DNA from: Chloroflexota bacterium
GTDB taxonomy: Bacteria; Chloroflexota; Dehalococcoidia; UBA2247; RBG-13-53-26
DNA length: 8,456 nt
Reading direction: 5' to 3'
NCBI GenBank assembly: GCA_003650185.1
Contig: QMOF01000089.1
Location: 1 to 8,456, forward strand
Below, in pieces: positions 1 through 5,671 of the stretch. Numbering within the stretch: the stretch's first letter is position 1; each line of letters starts with the position of its first letter. The notes beneath the pieces were generated by a model. The model saw only the letters and a list, made by a program, of their open reading frames with translations. It searched no databases and was not told the origin of the DNA. The translations under genes were made by a program, and so were the position numbers.

Positions 1-78
1 CCAACCGCCCCTGGGTCAAGGCCCTGTCTGGCTTATGCCAGGCTACCTCAGCCCGGTACCCCCACACTCCCAGGATCC

Positions 79-103
79 CACCGACTAAATGTTGACAGTT
101 ACC
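79..103. repeat. 25-bp direct repeat, copy 1; probable insertion-sequence right end
   Basis: This stretch is identical over 25 bp to 4052-4076; its core is GACTAAATGTTGACAGTTAC. Identity stops abruptly after the final ACC in both copies. Leftward, weaker similarity continues for about 20 bp (ACTCC and ATCCC blocks shared, with a 6-bp length difference). A sharp outer edge with a fading inner side is what two copies of a mobile-element terminus would show. A plus-strand frame open from base 2 ends in the repeat at TAA (86-88, protein end ...PTD), and another ends at TGA (90s, ...PTKC), so the last codons of a transposase could lie in 1-93. I cannot tell which frame, if either, is real. The rest of 1-233 shows no other gene. 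Confidence 0.6.
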
Positions 104-233
104 CGATGGCCCGGTAGGCTATCGTCTCCATTCCGGTCTCAATAAGATAGACACTAGTCTAACGCGAGTGACCTACCCTGCCAAGCACCATGGGACACCA
201 ACGCAGCATGGCACTGAGCCGGCCACCCGCCCG

Positions 234-1340
234 CTACTCTGACGGACTTCGGGTGACTAACTTGCTTCCCTCTACCGTCTTGGGTCTGGGCGGGTCATAC
301 ACGCCGCCCGTTTGCTCGAACAGCACCGCGCCTGTGTATCCGTCTACGTCTATCCCCAGCAAGTCCGCAAGCTGCTGGGCGATATCGTCCTCTTCTCCCT
401 CCGTCCTTTCGGCGCTCTTGCAGTGATGGATGGTCAGTTTCCTCTGAGGGCATTCGTCTTCCGAACCCAGCAGTCCCTGTAAGATACCTGCGTAGTCCTG
501 AATACCCATGATCGCGGGCTGGCCAGACTCACTACTGGGGCAGCCAAGCGGATCGGGGCCCACCTGCCTCTCGCCTTCGGGGTCTTCATTGGGAGTATGA
601 AACCCGCCCTTGAATCCGTGTCCCAATGTATGTATGGTGCAGAACTTCCCCTTGTCGCTCATGTGGTTCGTCAGTTTCCTGATGTTGGAGATGTCACCTT
701 CCTTGCCCACAGTAACGAGGGTCACATCGTAACCGTCTTTCTCAAGCTTGTCCTTCAGTGCCTGCCCGGAGCCGCTTATCGCCGCATTGATGGGTTCCCA
801 TCGCCAGTACTGGTTCACGATAACCAGCTCCCGTGGCCGTTCGAGCAGCGTGCACAGCCCGCAATGTACTGCAACGGTGAAGCCGTACTCTCTGGCCGGC
901 TCAGCGCAGTCCTTGATGTGCACACTACACGTCGCCGACTGGCGCTCCCCGGCGTCCATGTCCATCTCCGGGCAGCAAACGGCGACGTCCAGCTCCGTGT
1001 GGGGATTGGCGACAGTGACATAGGCGTTCACCGGGATAGTTCCGATGTTGAGCATCGTGAATGTGATCTCGCTCCGGTAGCAGGCATAGCCATTGGCGAT
1101 GGTCACGGTAAGTCTGTCTGAACCCACACCCTCAACTTCCGTCTGTCCTACGTGCTTCACCTTGCCGGGGTCTACAGAGCTGCCCGCGTCGTTGGACCCG
1201 GCAGCGATGAAGCAGACATCGACGTTCCCTGTAGCCACTGTCCCGTCGATGGCCAGGTCCTTGGTCCAGTGACCGTAGCCGGTGCCTGCGGCAACCGCTG
1301 CGATCACCAGTACCAGACACAAAATGACTGCATTCTTCAT
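234..1340 (-). CDS. Secreted SipW/TasA-like protein fused to a putative caspase-like cysteine peptidase domain
   Basis: The protein has 368 aa. The start is the ATG at 1340, preceded by GGAGG six bases upstream; the longer frame to 1427 adds residues ahead of the signal peptide and is rejected. Residues 1-20 form a signal peptide (short basic start, then a hydrophobic run). Residues 20-44 (GTGYGHWTKDL...GTVATGNVDV) resemble SipW-dependent leaders of TasA/camelysin-type surface proteins. Residues 45-165 look beta-rich and contain eight cysteines (43, 87, 122, 123, 138, 145, 160, 163), possibly disulfide-bonded outside the cell. Residues 170-345 follow the alpha/beta order of caspase-fold peptidases (C11, C14, C80, CHAT): strand ELVIV, helix, strand DVTLVTV, helix, strand ending in LGHG (His241), then LTIHHCKSA (Cys307), helix and GYTGAVLF. 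A His241/Cys307 dyad is inferred. Substrate is unknown. The gene stands alone with its own promoter. The secretion call is firmer than the peptidase call. Confidence 0.85.
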   Translation of the reverse strand: MKNAVILCLVLVIAAVAAGTGYGHWTKDLAIDGTVATGNVDVCFIAAGSNDAGSSVDPGKVKHVGQTEVEGVGSDRLTVTIANGYACYRSEITFTMLNIGTIPVNAYVTVANPHTELDVAVCCPEMDMDAGERQSATCSVHIKDCAEPAREYGFTVAVHCGLCTLLERPRELVIVNQYWRWEPINAAISGSGQALKDKLEKDGYDVTLVTVGKEGDISNIRKLTNHMSDKGKFCTIHTLGHGFKGGFHTPNEDPEGERQVGPDPLGCPSSESGQPAIMGIQDYAGILQGLLGSEDECPQRKLTIHHCKSAERTEGEEDDIAQQLADLLGIDVDGYTGAVLFEQTGGVYDPPRPKTVEGSKLVTRSPSE

Positions 1341-1511
1341 CAGTCGCCTCCACGTGTGTCCAGAAGGAACCGTTGCCCTGACCCTGGGGAGCCACGGAGA
1401 TGGTCGGGCACGAAACTCATCCCCCACTCTGCTCCCGCTTCAGGCACAGATTGACGCTCTACCCCCGGTGGCAGTGGAAACAAAGGTACACGCCCGGTGC
1501 ACCTGAATCGA

Positions 1512-1539
1512 AGTGTATCACTATCGATACGACAGTCAA
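1512..1539 (-). promoter_or_regulatory. Candidate sigma-70 promoter for the secreted protein gene
   Basis: Read on the minus strand, TTGACT (1539-1534) is followed after 16 bp by TACACT (1517-1512). The -35 matches TTGACA at five of six positions and the -10 matches TATAAT at four of six. Transcription would begin near 1505 and leave a leader of about 165 nt before the ATG at 1340. A small hairpin (1543-1557) lies directly upstream and could be an operator; that is speculation. Confidence 0.4.
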
Positions 1540-1804
1540 GCCCCTCGTCAATCGAGGTAATGTACGGGGTTCCAGGTTGAGACGCATCCCGTGTGTCGCT
1601 TGCCCGCGCTGGCTCCATTGCGCAGGCACACTTGCCCCCTCGTGGCCCGCTGATTTCGCCCGTGGTCTGATCGTGACCTCATCACCAAGCCGTGTTTGCC
1701 CTCGAGGCGATTGCAGCCGGATGTGGGCGCGGTATCGCACACCAGAGCCCCAAACCAGGCTGTCCGCGGAGTGACCCAGGCGGATCAAAACGTCTGTGCA
1801 TGGA

Positions 1805-1833
1805 TTGCAGCCTTAACTCTCATATCCTACAAT
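1805..1833 (+). promoter_or_regulatory. Candidate sigma-70 promoter for the RDD gene
   Basis: TTGCAG (1805-1810) is separated by exactly 17 bp from TACAAT (1828-1833). The -10 matches five of six consensus bases and the -35 four of six. The start of transcription would be near 1840, leaving a short leader of about 33 nt to the ATG at 1873. Distance and spacing fit well with the downstream gene. Confidence 0.6.
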
Positions 1834-1872
1834 GTTGCTTGAGCTTGACGTCTGCTCGTGATAGGGGGTGTG

Positions 1873-2415
1873 ATGTATTGCTCGCATTGCGGACAGCTCA
1901 ACGAACCTCAAGCCAGGTTCTGCCAGGCGTGCGGGAGAGCGTTGCAGCCAGACGTCCAAGCAAGCGTACCAGTGAGCCTTGGCGGCTATGCAGGCTTCTG
2001 GAGGAGATTTGGCGCGGCATTTATCGATGGCCTTATCCTCAACATAGCTAATTATGCCCTTTTCTTCTTGTTCTTGGGCGTGGCCGGCTATGACATTGTG
2101 ATGGAAGAGGAAGCCGATACGTGGGCTCTGCTGTACATCTTGTGGATGTTGACATCGTGGATTATCGCTTGGCTCTATTACGCCGGGATGGAGAGCTCGT
2201 CCAAGCAGGCAACACTGGGCAAAATGGCTGTTAGCATAGTGGTGACCGGCGCGGAGGGCAACAGGGTATCATTCGCCAGAGCAACGGGAAGGTACTTCGG
2301 CAAGTTCATCTCAGCCATCATTCTGTGCATAGGCTACCTAATGATTGCCTTCACTGAGAAGAAACAGGGACTGCACGACATCATGGCCGACTGTCTGGTG
2401 ATGGTCAAGCGATAG
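1873..2415 (+). CDS. Zinc-ribbon and RDD-domain membrane protein
   Basis: The protein has 180 aa. I choose ATG 1873, which sits four bases after AGGGGG; an in-frame GTG at 1858 is closer to the promoter but would place that ribosome site inside the gene. Residues 3-20 form a zinc ribbon, C3-x2-C6-x10-C17-x2-C20, the short form found at the start of many bacterial membrane proteins. From residue 40 an RDD domain begins: GFWRRFGAAFID carries the family arginines (R44, R45) and aspartate (D52), and the domain ends with DIMAD (D169, D173). Hydrophobic segments lie at about 47-72, 83-105 and 142-161. RDD proteins are inner-membrane proteins of mostly unknown function; some are linked to ion or proton exchange. 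The zinc ribbon would face the cytoplasm. The gene appears to be a single-gene unit ending at the hairpin at 2525-2556. Confidence 0.9.
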   Translation: MYCSHCGQLNEPQARFCQACGRALQPDVQASVPVSLGGYAGFWRRFGAAFIDGLILNIANYALFFLFLGVAGYDIVMEEEADTWALLYILWMLTSWIIAWLYYAGMESSSKQATLGKMAVSIVVTGAEGNRVSFARATGRYFGKFISAIILCIGYLMIAFTEKKQGLHDIMADCLVMVKR

Positions 2416-2524
2416 TCCGGCGGGCAGCAAAGCCAGACCGGCCGACCGACAGATTCGCGCAAGGGGACTTCCGGCGGCAACCTGGCAGAGACCCCAGGTG
2501 GGCTGGCGTTCCCTTCAAGGGTAG

Positions 2525-2556
2525 AAGAAGCCCCGCGCGTCCGCGCGGGGCTTCTT
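2525..2556. terminator. Strong bidirectional intrinsic terminator
   Basis: A perfect 15-bp inverted repeat (AAGAAGCCCCGCGCG at 2525-2539, complement at 2542-2556) forms a very stable hairpin with a minimal loop. It is flanked by A/T-containing arms: CTTCTTGACTTTC follows on the plus strand and CTTCTTCTACCC on the minus strand. It lies between the convergent ends of the RDD gene (stop 2415) and the zinc-ribbon gene (stop 2623), so it probably ends transcription from both sides. Confidence 0.85.
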
Positions 2557-2622
2557 GACTTTCGGCCGTATGACAGGCCCACTGATTCAGGAGGGCACAG
2601 CGGCCTTCCTTCTGCCGGGCTT

Positions 2623-2979
2623 CTAGTACCAGACCATGTCCTTGACCCCGCATATGCGGCAGTACCAGAAGGGCTTTATGCCTCCGCCCACCCCGGCACC
2701 AACCCACGTGTCTAAAGTCATCGGCTTGCCGCACTTTCGGCATGTGGGCGCACCACGCACCTGGCGCCTGATGACCCGGACAGGCCGACAGCCGTCCCGA
2801 TGGTTGCCATCGCCGTCGTCGAGGTAGGCGGTGATATCGTTATTGAACTCCTTCTCCTGGCCGCAGTAGCGGCACACGCCTTTGCTGGTGGCCCCGTCTG
2901 CCGGCTCGATCCGCCAGTAGTGGCAGCAGACCTGGCGTCTGGGCGATCGCTTTGGCTTGCTTTTCTGTTGCAGTGACAT
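2623..2979 (-). CDS. Small double zinc-ribbon protein, function unknown
   Basis: The protein has 118 aa. ATG 2979 has GGAGGTGA just upstream, an almost ideal ribosome site. A basic tail (residues 6-16) precedes the first motif: C19-H20-x-W22-x-I-E25-P26...G34-x-C36-x2-C39-G...F45-x-N. I recall this C-H-W-IE-P...G-x-C-x2-CG pattern from small uncharacterised proteins of Dehalococcoidia; I cannot verify that here. The second motif is a classic ribbon, C80-x2-C83-x23-C107-x2-C110, with a glycine-rich centre and aromatic residues next to the second pair (FWYC). Each motif could bind one zinc ion. The basic N-terminus suggests nucleic-acid binding, but this is inference. An 83-aa gene lies 58 bp upstream on the same strand and may be co-transcribed. 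The terminator at 2525-2556 lies about 65 bp downstream. Confidence 0.8.
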   Translation of the reverse strand: MSLQQKSKPKRSPRRQVCCHYWRIEPADGATSKGVCRYCGQEKEFNNDITAYLDDGDGNHRDGCRPVRVIRRQVRGAPTCRKCGKPMTLDTWVGAGVGGGIKPFWYCRICGVKDMVWY

Positions 2980-3037
2980 TTCATCACCTCCAGCCCAGGC
3001 TAGCCGAGTCGACCTGGAGACTTCATAGAAACCTGGG

Positions 3038-3289
3038 TCAGGCTTCTGGCTTCGGTTTGCCGGCCTGGCCCTTTTGGATGAGGGACTTGACGATGGACTC
3101 CTGCAATATGCACAGGGCCCACAGCGTCTTCATCAGTTGCCGCGTATCTGACGCCCTCAAGTTACCGGCCACGGTGGCATTACCGTCTTTCCAGTAGACG
3201 GTAACAAACGTCTCTGATATCTCCTCCACCTCGTTGTCATACAGGACCATCAACTTCTCGGGATTGATGAGGGTGTTGTTGCACTCCAT
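3038..3289 (-). CDS. Small hypothetical protein (83 aa)
   Basis: I do not recognise this protein. ATG 3289 is preceded by AGGGAG with an eight-base gap, an acceptable ribosome site. The sequence begins MECNNTLINPEKL and then has a run that reads as beta strands (LMVLYDNEVEEISETFVTVYWKDGNATVAG). This is followed by a helix (residues about 47-72, TRQLMKTLWALCILQESIVKSLIQ) and a short basic tail (KGQAGKPKPEA). Nothing suggests a membrane segment or a signal peptide. It is followed 58 bp later by the double zinc-ribbon gene on the same strand, so the two may form a small operon. The regular alternation of hydrophobic residues and the ribosome site make it likely to be real. Confidence 0.65.
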   Translation of the reverse strand: MECNNTLINPEKLMVLYDNEVEEISETFVTVYWKDGNATVAGNLRASDTRQLMKTLWALCILQESIVKSLIQKGQAGKPKPEA

Positions 3290-3386
3290 TTCCGTATCTC
3301 CCTTCTACCCCTGTCTGGGCTTGAGCAGGATCACCAGCCGGCACAGCCCCGGGGCTATCGCTGCTTGCCCACTCGAGGTGGGCGGT

Positions 3387-3424
3387 GAGGGACAGGCCGC
3401 ACCCCCCTCGGCGGCCTCTCCCTC
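3387..3424. repeat. Long imperfect inverted repeat (hairpin)
   Basis: GAGGGACAGGCCGC (3387-3400) pairs with GCGGCCTCTCCCTC (3411-3424) at 13 of 14 positions, around a 10-nt loop. No run of T follows on either strand, so it does not look like an intrinsic terminator. It lies about 100 bp upstream of the 83-aa gene, in what may be its leader or promoter region. Its role is unknown: leader RNA structure, protein-binding site or mobile-element relic are all possible. Confidence 0.6.
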
Positions 3425-3536
3425 GGTTGCACTGTTGATTGGAACCCGGGTGAGCATTCTTCCTGCGTTGTCCGGTTTTTCATCGCCAGTGCCAAACGCC
3501 TACAGCCTAGCAGGGAGGTGTTAAGCACTGGTAAAC

Positions 3537-3591
3537 GGGGTACCGCAGGGGTAACTTTGGGGTTTCATGTCGGTTACATGTCGGTTACGTT
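3537..3591. repeat. Five phased 11-bp tandem repeats (iteron-like)
   Basis: Five units follow one another without gaps: GGGGTACCGCA (3537), GGGGTAACTTT (3548), GGGGTTTCATG (3559), TCGGTTACATG (3570) and TCGGTTACGTT (3581). The GGT core recurs at 3539, 3550, 3561, 3572 and 3583, exactly 11 bp apart, with a related GGTAAAC at 3530 out of phase. CATGTCGGTTA is repeated perfectly at 3566 and 3577. One-turn spacing suggests a protein binding the same DNA face repeatedly. I recall that IS481-type element ends can carry short repeats of this kind, so this may be a transposase-binding end. It could instead be an operator or iteron set. Confidence 0.6.
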
Positions 3592-4076
3592 GACATGGGA
3601 AGCAATTGGGCGCTTGCTATGGGGGTGGCGGGTCCAGGTTGCGAGCCACCTGGCTTGGATATGGCTGGGAAACCGGAAGTAGGGGGCTGCTGTGCGCGTG
3701 GGCGGAGCAGGCGGCGCTGGCCCTAGCCGCGAGATAGGGTGTGTTGTCGCTGCGGTTGTGGCTGGTGCTGGCCCCGCTCACTGCCCCTCCGTAGGACAGC
3801 CTTTCCAGGCTGGACGTTCAGGGTCTCCGCGGCGCCCCTCAACCAGGGCACTAGCTTCCCCTTCCACTACCTGGTCTGGCGCACAATGAAGGTGCGAGGC
3901 GAGTGGACTACGTCTCAACCAGGAGCGAGCCCCACCTCCACCACGCCGTCGACCCGAGGAAGGCGTCCCTGCATAGGTCCCCCACCATGCGCAGGAGAAA
4001 GACCCGCCATCCCCGTAGTCGGCGTCGTCCTGACTCCAACCATCCCCATTGCACCGACTAAATGTTGACAGTTACC
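3566..4076. mobile_element. Possible insertion-sequence relic without transposase
   Basis: The left boundary candidate GGTTACGTTGACAT (3583-3596), inside the 11-bp array, resembles the reverse complement of ATGTTGACAGTTACC (4062-4076), with 11 of 14 bases matching and one gap. The two could be imperfect terminal inverted repeats of an element about 0.5 kb long. The interior (3597-4051) has open frames on the plus strand, but their translations are rich in Pro, Gly, Arg and Ser and resemble no protein I know, so any transposase is lost or never was present. It has one small hairpin (CCAGGT...ACCTGG, 3634-3653). No target-site duplication was identified. The boundaries are tentative. Confidence 0.25.
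4052..4076. repeat. 25-bp direct repeat, copy 2; probable insertion-sequence right end
   Basis: This copy is identical to 79-103 and in the same orientation, about 4 kb apart. Immediately left of it the sequence still resembles copy 1 (LTPTIPIAPTKC here against HTPRIPPTKC there, in one plus-strand frame), differing by an in-frame 6-bp insertion. That hints the shared part may once have encoded the end of a transposase. Its outer edge lies 15 bp before the -35 box of the tRNA promoter. Confidence 0.6.
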
Positions 4077-4091
4077 AGGCAAATCACTGTG

Positions 4092-4120
4092 TTGAACAGA
4101 CTTGTCAAAGTGGGTAAAAT
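4092..4120 (+). promoter_or_regulatory. Sigma-70 promoter of the tRNA-Gly/tRNA-Leu unit
   Basis: TTGAAC (4092-4097) and TAAAAT (4115-4120) are separated by the ideal 17 bp. The AT-rich run around the -10 stands out in GC-rich surroundings. Transcription would begin near 4127, about 26 nt before the first tRNA base. Confidence 0.75.
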
Positions 4121-4152
4121 AGTAAAGCTTCTAGTGGTCGCGGTATCGTAGA

Positions 4153-4227
4153 GCGGAAGTAGTTCAGCGGTAGAACGCCTCCTTGCCAAGGAGGAAGTCG
4201 AGGGTTCGAATCCCTTCTTCCGCTCCA
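4153..4227 (+). tRNA. tRNA-Gly (GCC anticodon)
   Basis: A complete cloverleaf is visible. The acceptor stem GCGGAAG (4153-4159) pairs with CTTCCGC (4217-4223), followed by discriminator T and an encoded CCA (4225-4227). The anticodon stem CCTCC/GGAGG (4178-4182 with 4190-4194) encloses the loop TTGCCAA, so the anticodon GCC is at 4185-4187 and reads GGC and GGU glycine codons. The T loop is TTCGAAT. tRNA-Leu follows after 5 bp and is surely co-transcribed. Confidence 0.98.
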
Positions 4228-4232
4228 GTTAA

Positions 4233-4321
4233 GCCGAAGTGGCGGAATAGGTAGACGCGACAGTCTCAAAAACTGTTGGGGGGCGACTCCCGTGTCGGTT
4301 CGATCCCGACCTTCGGCACCA
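4233..4321 (+). tRNA. tRNA-Leu (CAA anticodon)
   Basis: This is a class II tRNA with a long variable arm. The acceptor stem GCCGAAG (4233-4239) pairs with CTTCGGC (4311-4317). The discriminator is A, as leucine tRNAs require, and CCA is encoded (4319-4321). The anticodon stem ACAGT/ACTGT (4260-4264 with 4272-4276) encloses the loop CTCAAAA, giving anticodon CAA (4267-4269), which reads UUG. The variable arm lies at about 4277-4293 (GGG and CCC arms) and the T arm at GTCGG...CCGAC. Confidence 0.98.
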
Positions 4322-4335
4322 GGAGACCACACCAG

Positions 4336-4366
4336 GACCAGCAATCGGCTCGTTGCTTTGCTGGTC
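4336..4366. terminator. Stem-loop between tRNA-Leu and ftsA, weak terminator candidate
   Basis: GACCAGCAA (4336-4344) pairs perfectly with TTGCTGGTC (4358-4366) across a 13-nt loop, 15 bp after the tRNA-Leu CCA. No clear T run follows on either strand, so it may be a weak or factor-assisted terminator for the tRNA unit, for the convergent ftsA operon, or a processing signal. Confidence 0.4.
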
Positions 4367-4424
4367 GGTGAGTACTTTCAGCTTCGAAGGCTTCCTGAAG
4401 CAGTGCTACCGCTCACGGGGGGGA

Positions 4425-5669
4425 TCAGAACCTGGCCCGCCTGCCGAAGCCGAGTCTTAGCCTGGGCAGACTGAAGCGAAACCTCGCCAGTTGCGAGAAG
4501 AAGCGGCGTAGCACGTTGTCCGGGCTGGTGACGGTAGTGTTGCCGTACTTCGTTCCCCACAGGAGTAGGCCCAGCCCGGTGGCGTAGGCCGGGTCAGCGA
4601 AGGACACCGTCGCCTCGGGCAGCCCCCGGGGCCTGCCGACCCGGACACGCTGGCCAATGATCTCTTCACCCAGGGCTTGTATGCCGGGCAGGTTGGCTGT
4701 CCCTCCACACAGGACGAGTGCCGTGGGGTCCCACGTCTCCCACTCGGCCCGGGGCAACTCCGAGAATACCATGGATATGATTTCCTCTATACGCGCCCTG
4801 ATGATGTAGCACAGCTCTTCGTACTTCACGCTTCGTCTTCCCGCCGGGTCCAGGTTGACGTCCTCTGGCCCCTCGTGGTCCGGCGTTACGCTGCCGTACT
4901 TGATCTTGAGGTCCTCGGCCACGTCAAACGGGATACGCAGACCGATGGAGACGTCTTTGGTAACGTTGTAGCCCCCTACTGGCAGGGCGCGACTGTGCCA
5001 GATGGCCCGCCGTTTGAATACGGTGATGTCCGTGGTGCCAGCCCCGATGTCGGCCATGACCACCCCCGACTCTTTCTCGTCGTCCTCCAGCACCGCCTCA
5101 CCGGAAGCCAGCGACTCCAGGATCAAGTCCGTGACAGCCACGCCAGCCCCCTGGACGCACTTCAACAGGTTCTGAATGAAGGTGACTCCAGCGGTGACCA
5201 CGTGAGCTTCCATGCCCAGCTTGTAGCAGTGCAGTCCCAGCGGGCTGCCGATGACCGGTTCGCCGTCCACGTAGTACTCACGCGGTATAGCGTGGATTAT
5301 CTTCTTGTCTTCGGTCAGGTGGACTTGTCTGGCGACCCTGAGCAGCCGATCGATATCTCTTTGCGTCACGCGGTGGTCGCGTCGCGAGACCGTCACAGTT
5401 GCCTGGTTGTTGAATGACCCGATATGGTGCCCGGTGATGCCGACGAGGGCCGACTTGATCTCCACGCCGCTGGCGCGTTGTGCTTCCTTGACCGATTCCC
5501 TGATCGCTGCCGTTGGCTCCTCAATGTCCAGGACGATGGCCTTGTGAATGCCGTGGGATGGCACAATGCCTGTGCCCAGCACTTCGGCAATACGTCCATC
5601 CCTGATTCTGGCCACCGTAGTGAAGGTCTTGGAGGTGCCTACGTCTATCGATGTGAGGACCTGCTCCAT
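4425..5669 (-). CDS. ftsA: Cell division protein FtsA
   Basis: FtsA is the actin-like ATPase that anchors FtsZ filaments to the membrane and recruits later division proteins. The protein has 414 aa, the usual length. Visible parts are phosphate-1 IDVGTSKT (8-15), the FtsA-specific 1C subdomain (about 75-160), phosphate-2 MADIGAGTTDITVF (205-218), the adenosine motif LVLCGGTANLPGI (318-330) and AYATGLGL (361-368). The end (386-414) is a basic amphipathic stretch with RRFFSQLARFRFSL, the membrane-targeting helix. ATG 5669 is chosen because the protein then begins directly with the conserved first strand; the frame runs 32 codons further upstream into the permease gene without adding family sequence. 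The start lies 2 nt after the permease stop, so translation is probably coupled, with GTGAG as a weak ribosome site. No ftsZ is seen in this window. It converges on the tRNA pair. Confidence 0.93.
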   Translation of the reverse strand: MEQVLTSIDVGTSKTFTTVARIRDGRIAEVLGTGIVPSHGIHKAIVLDIEEPTAAIRESVKEAQRASGVEIKSALVGITGHHIGSFNNQATVTVSRRDHRVTQRDIDRLLRVARQVHLTEDKKIIHAIPREYYVDGEPVIGSPLGLHCYKLGMEAHVVTAGVTFIQNLLKCVQGAGVAVTDLILESLASGEAVLEDDEKESGVVMADIGAGTTDITVFKRRAIWHSRALPVGGYNVTKDVSIGLRIPFDVAEDLKIKYGSVTPDHEGPEDVNLDPAGRRSVKYEELCYIIRARIEEIISMVFSELPRAEWETWDPTALVLCGGTANLPGIQALGEEIIGQRVRVGRPRGLPEATVSFADPAYATGLGLLLWGTKYGNTTVTSPDNVLRRFFSQLARFRFSLPRLRLGFGRRARF

Positions 5670-5671
5670 AG

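Larger units (their letters stand above)
1341..1872. other. Divergent intergenic region, no credible gene
   Basis: About 530 bp separates the minus-strand secreted protein from the plus-strand RDD gene. Overlapping open frames occur on both strands but none has a convincing ribosome site or a recognisable protein; they are what GC-rich DNA gives by chance. The stretch contains the two divergent promoter candidates listed separately. It also holds a small perfect hairpin at 1543-1557 (CCTCG TCAAT CGAGG), just upstream of the minus-strand -35, and the 10-mer GATTGCAGCC twice (near 1709 and 1804), the second overlapping the plus-strand -35. Confidence 0.6.

Noticed and set aside
597..1121. Plus-strand open frame of 174 codons
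   Set aside because: It is antisense to the secreted protein gene, which has a signal peptide and a good ribosome site; the plus frame has neither.
1400..1788. Overlapping open frames on both strands in the divergent intergenic region
   Set aside because: No ribosome sites, no recognisable motifs and mutual overlap; chance frames in GC-rich DNA.
3537..3591. CRISPR-like array
   Set aside because: The units are 11 bp with no spacers, so this is a tandem repeat array and not a CRISPR.
3739..4068. Plus-strand 109-codon frame ending in the 25-bp repeat
   Set aside because: Its composition (Pro, Gly, Ser, Arg, Cys) and lack of a ribosome site do not support a gene. Only its last few codons may be a transposase remnant.
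4153..4321. Phage or island attachment site at the tRNA genes
   Set aside because: No duplicate of either tRNA 3' end and no integrase gene is seen in the window.
4677..5417. Plus-strand open frame of 246 codons
   Set aside because: It lies entirely opposite ftsA, whose motifs are unmistakable; the frame is an antisense shadow with no recognisable protein.
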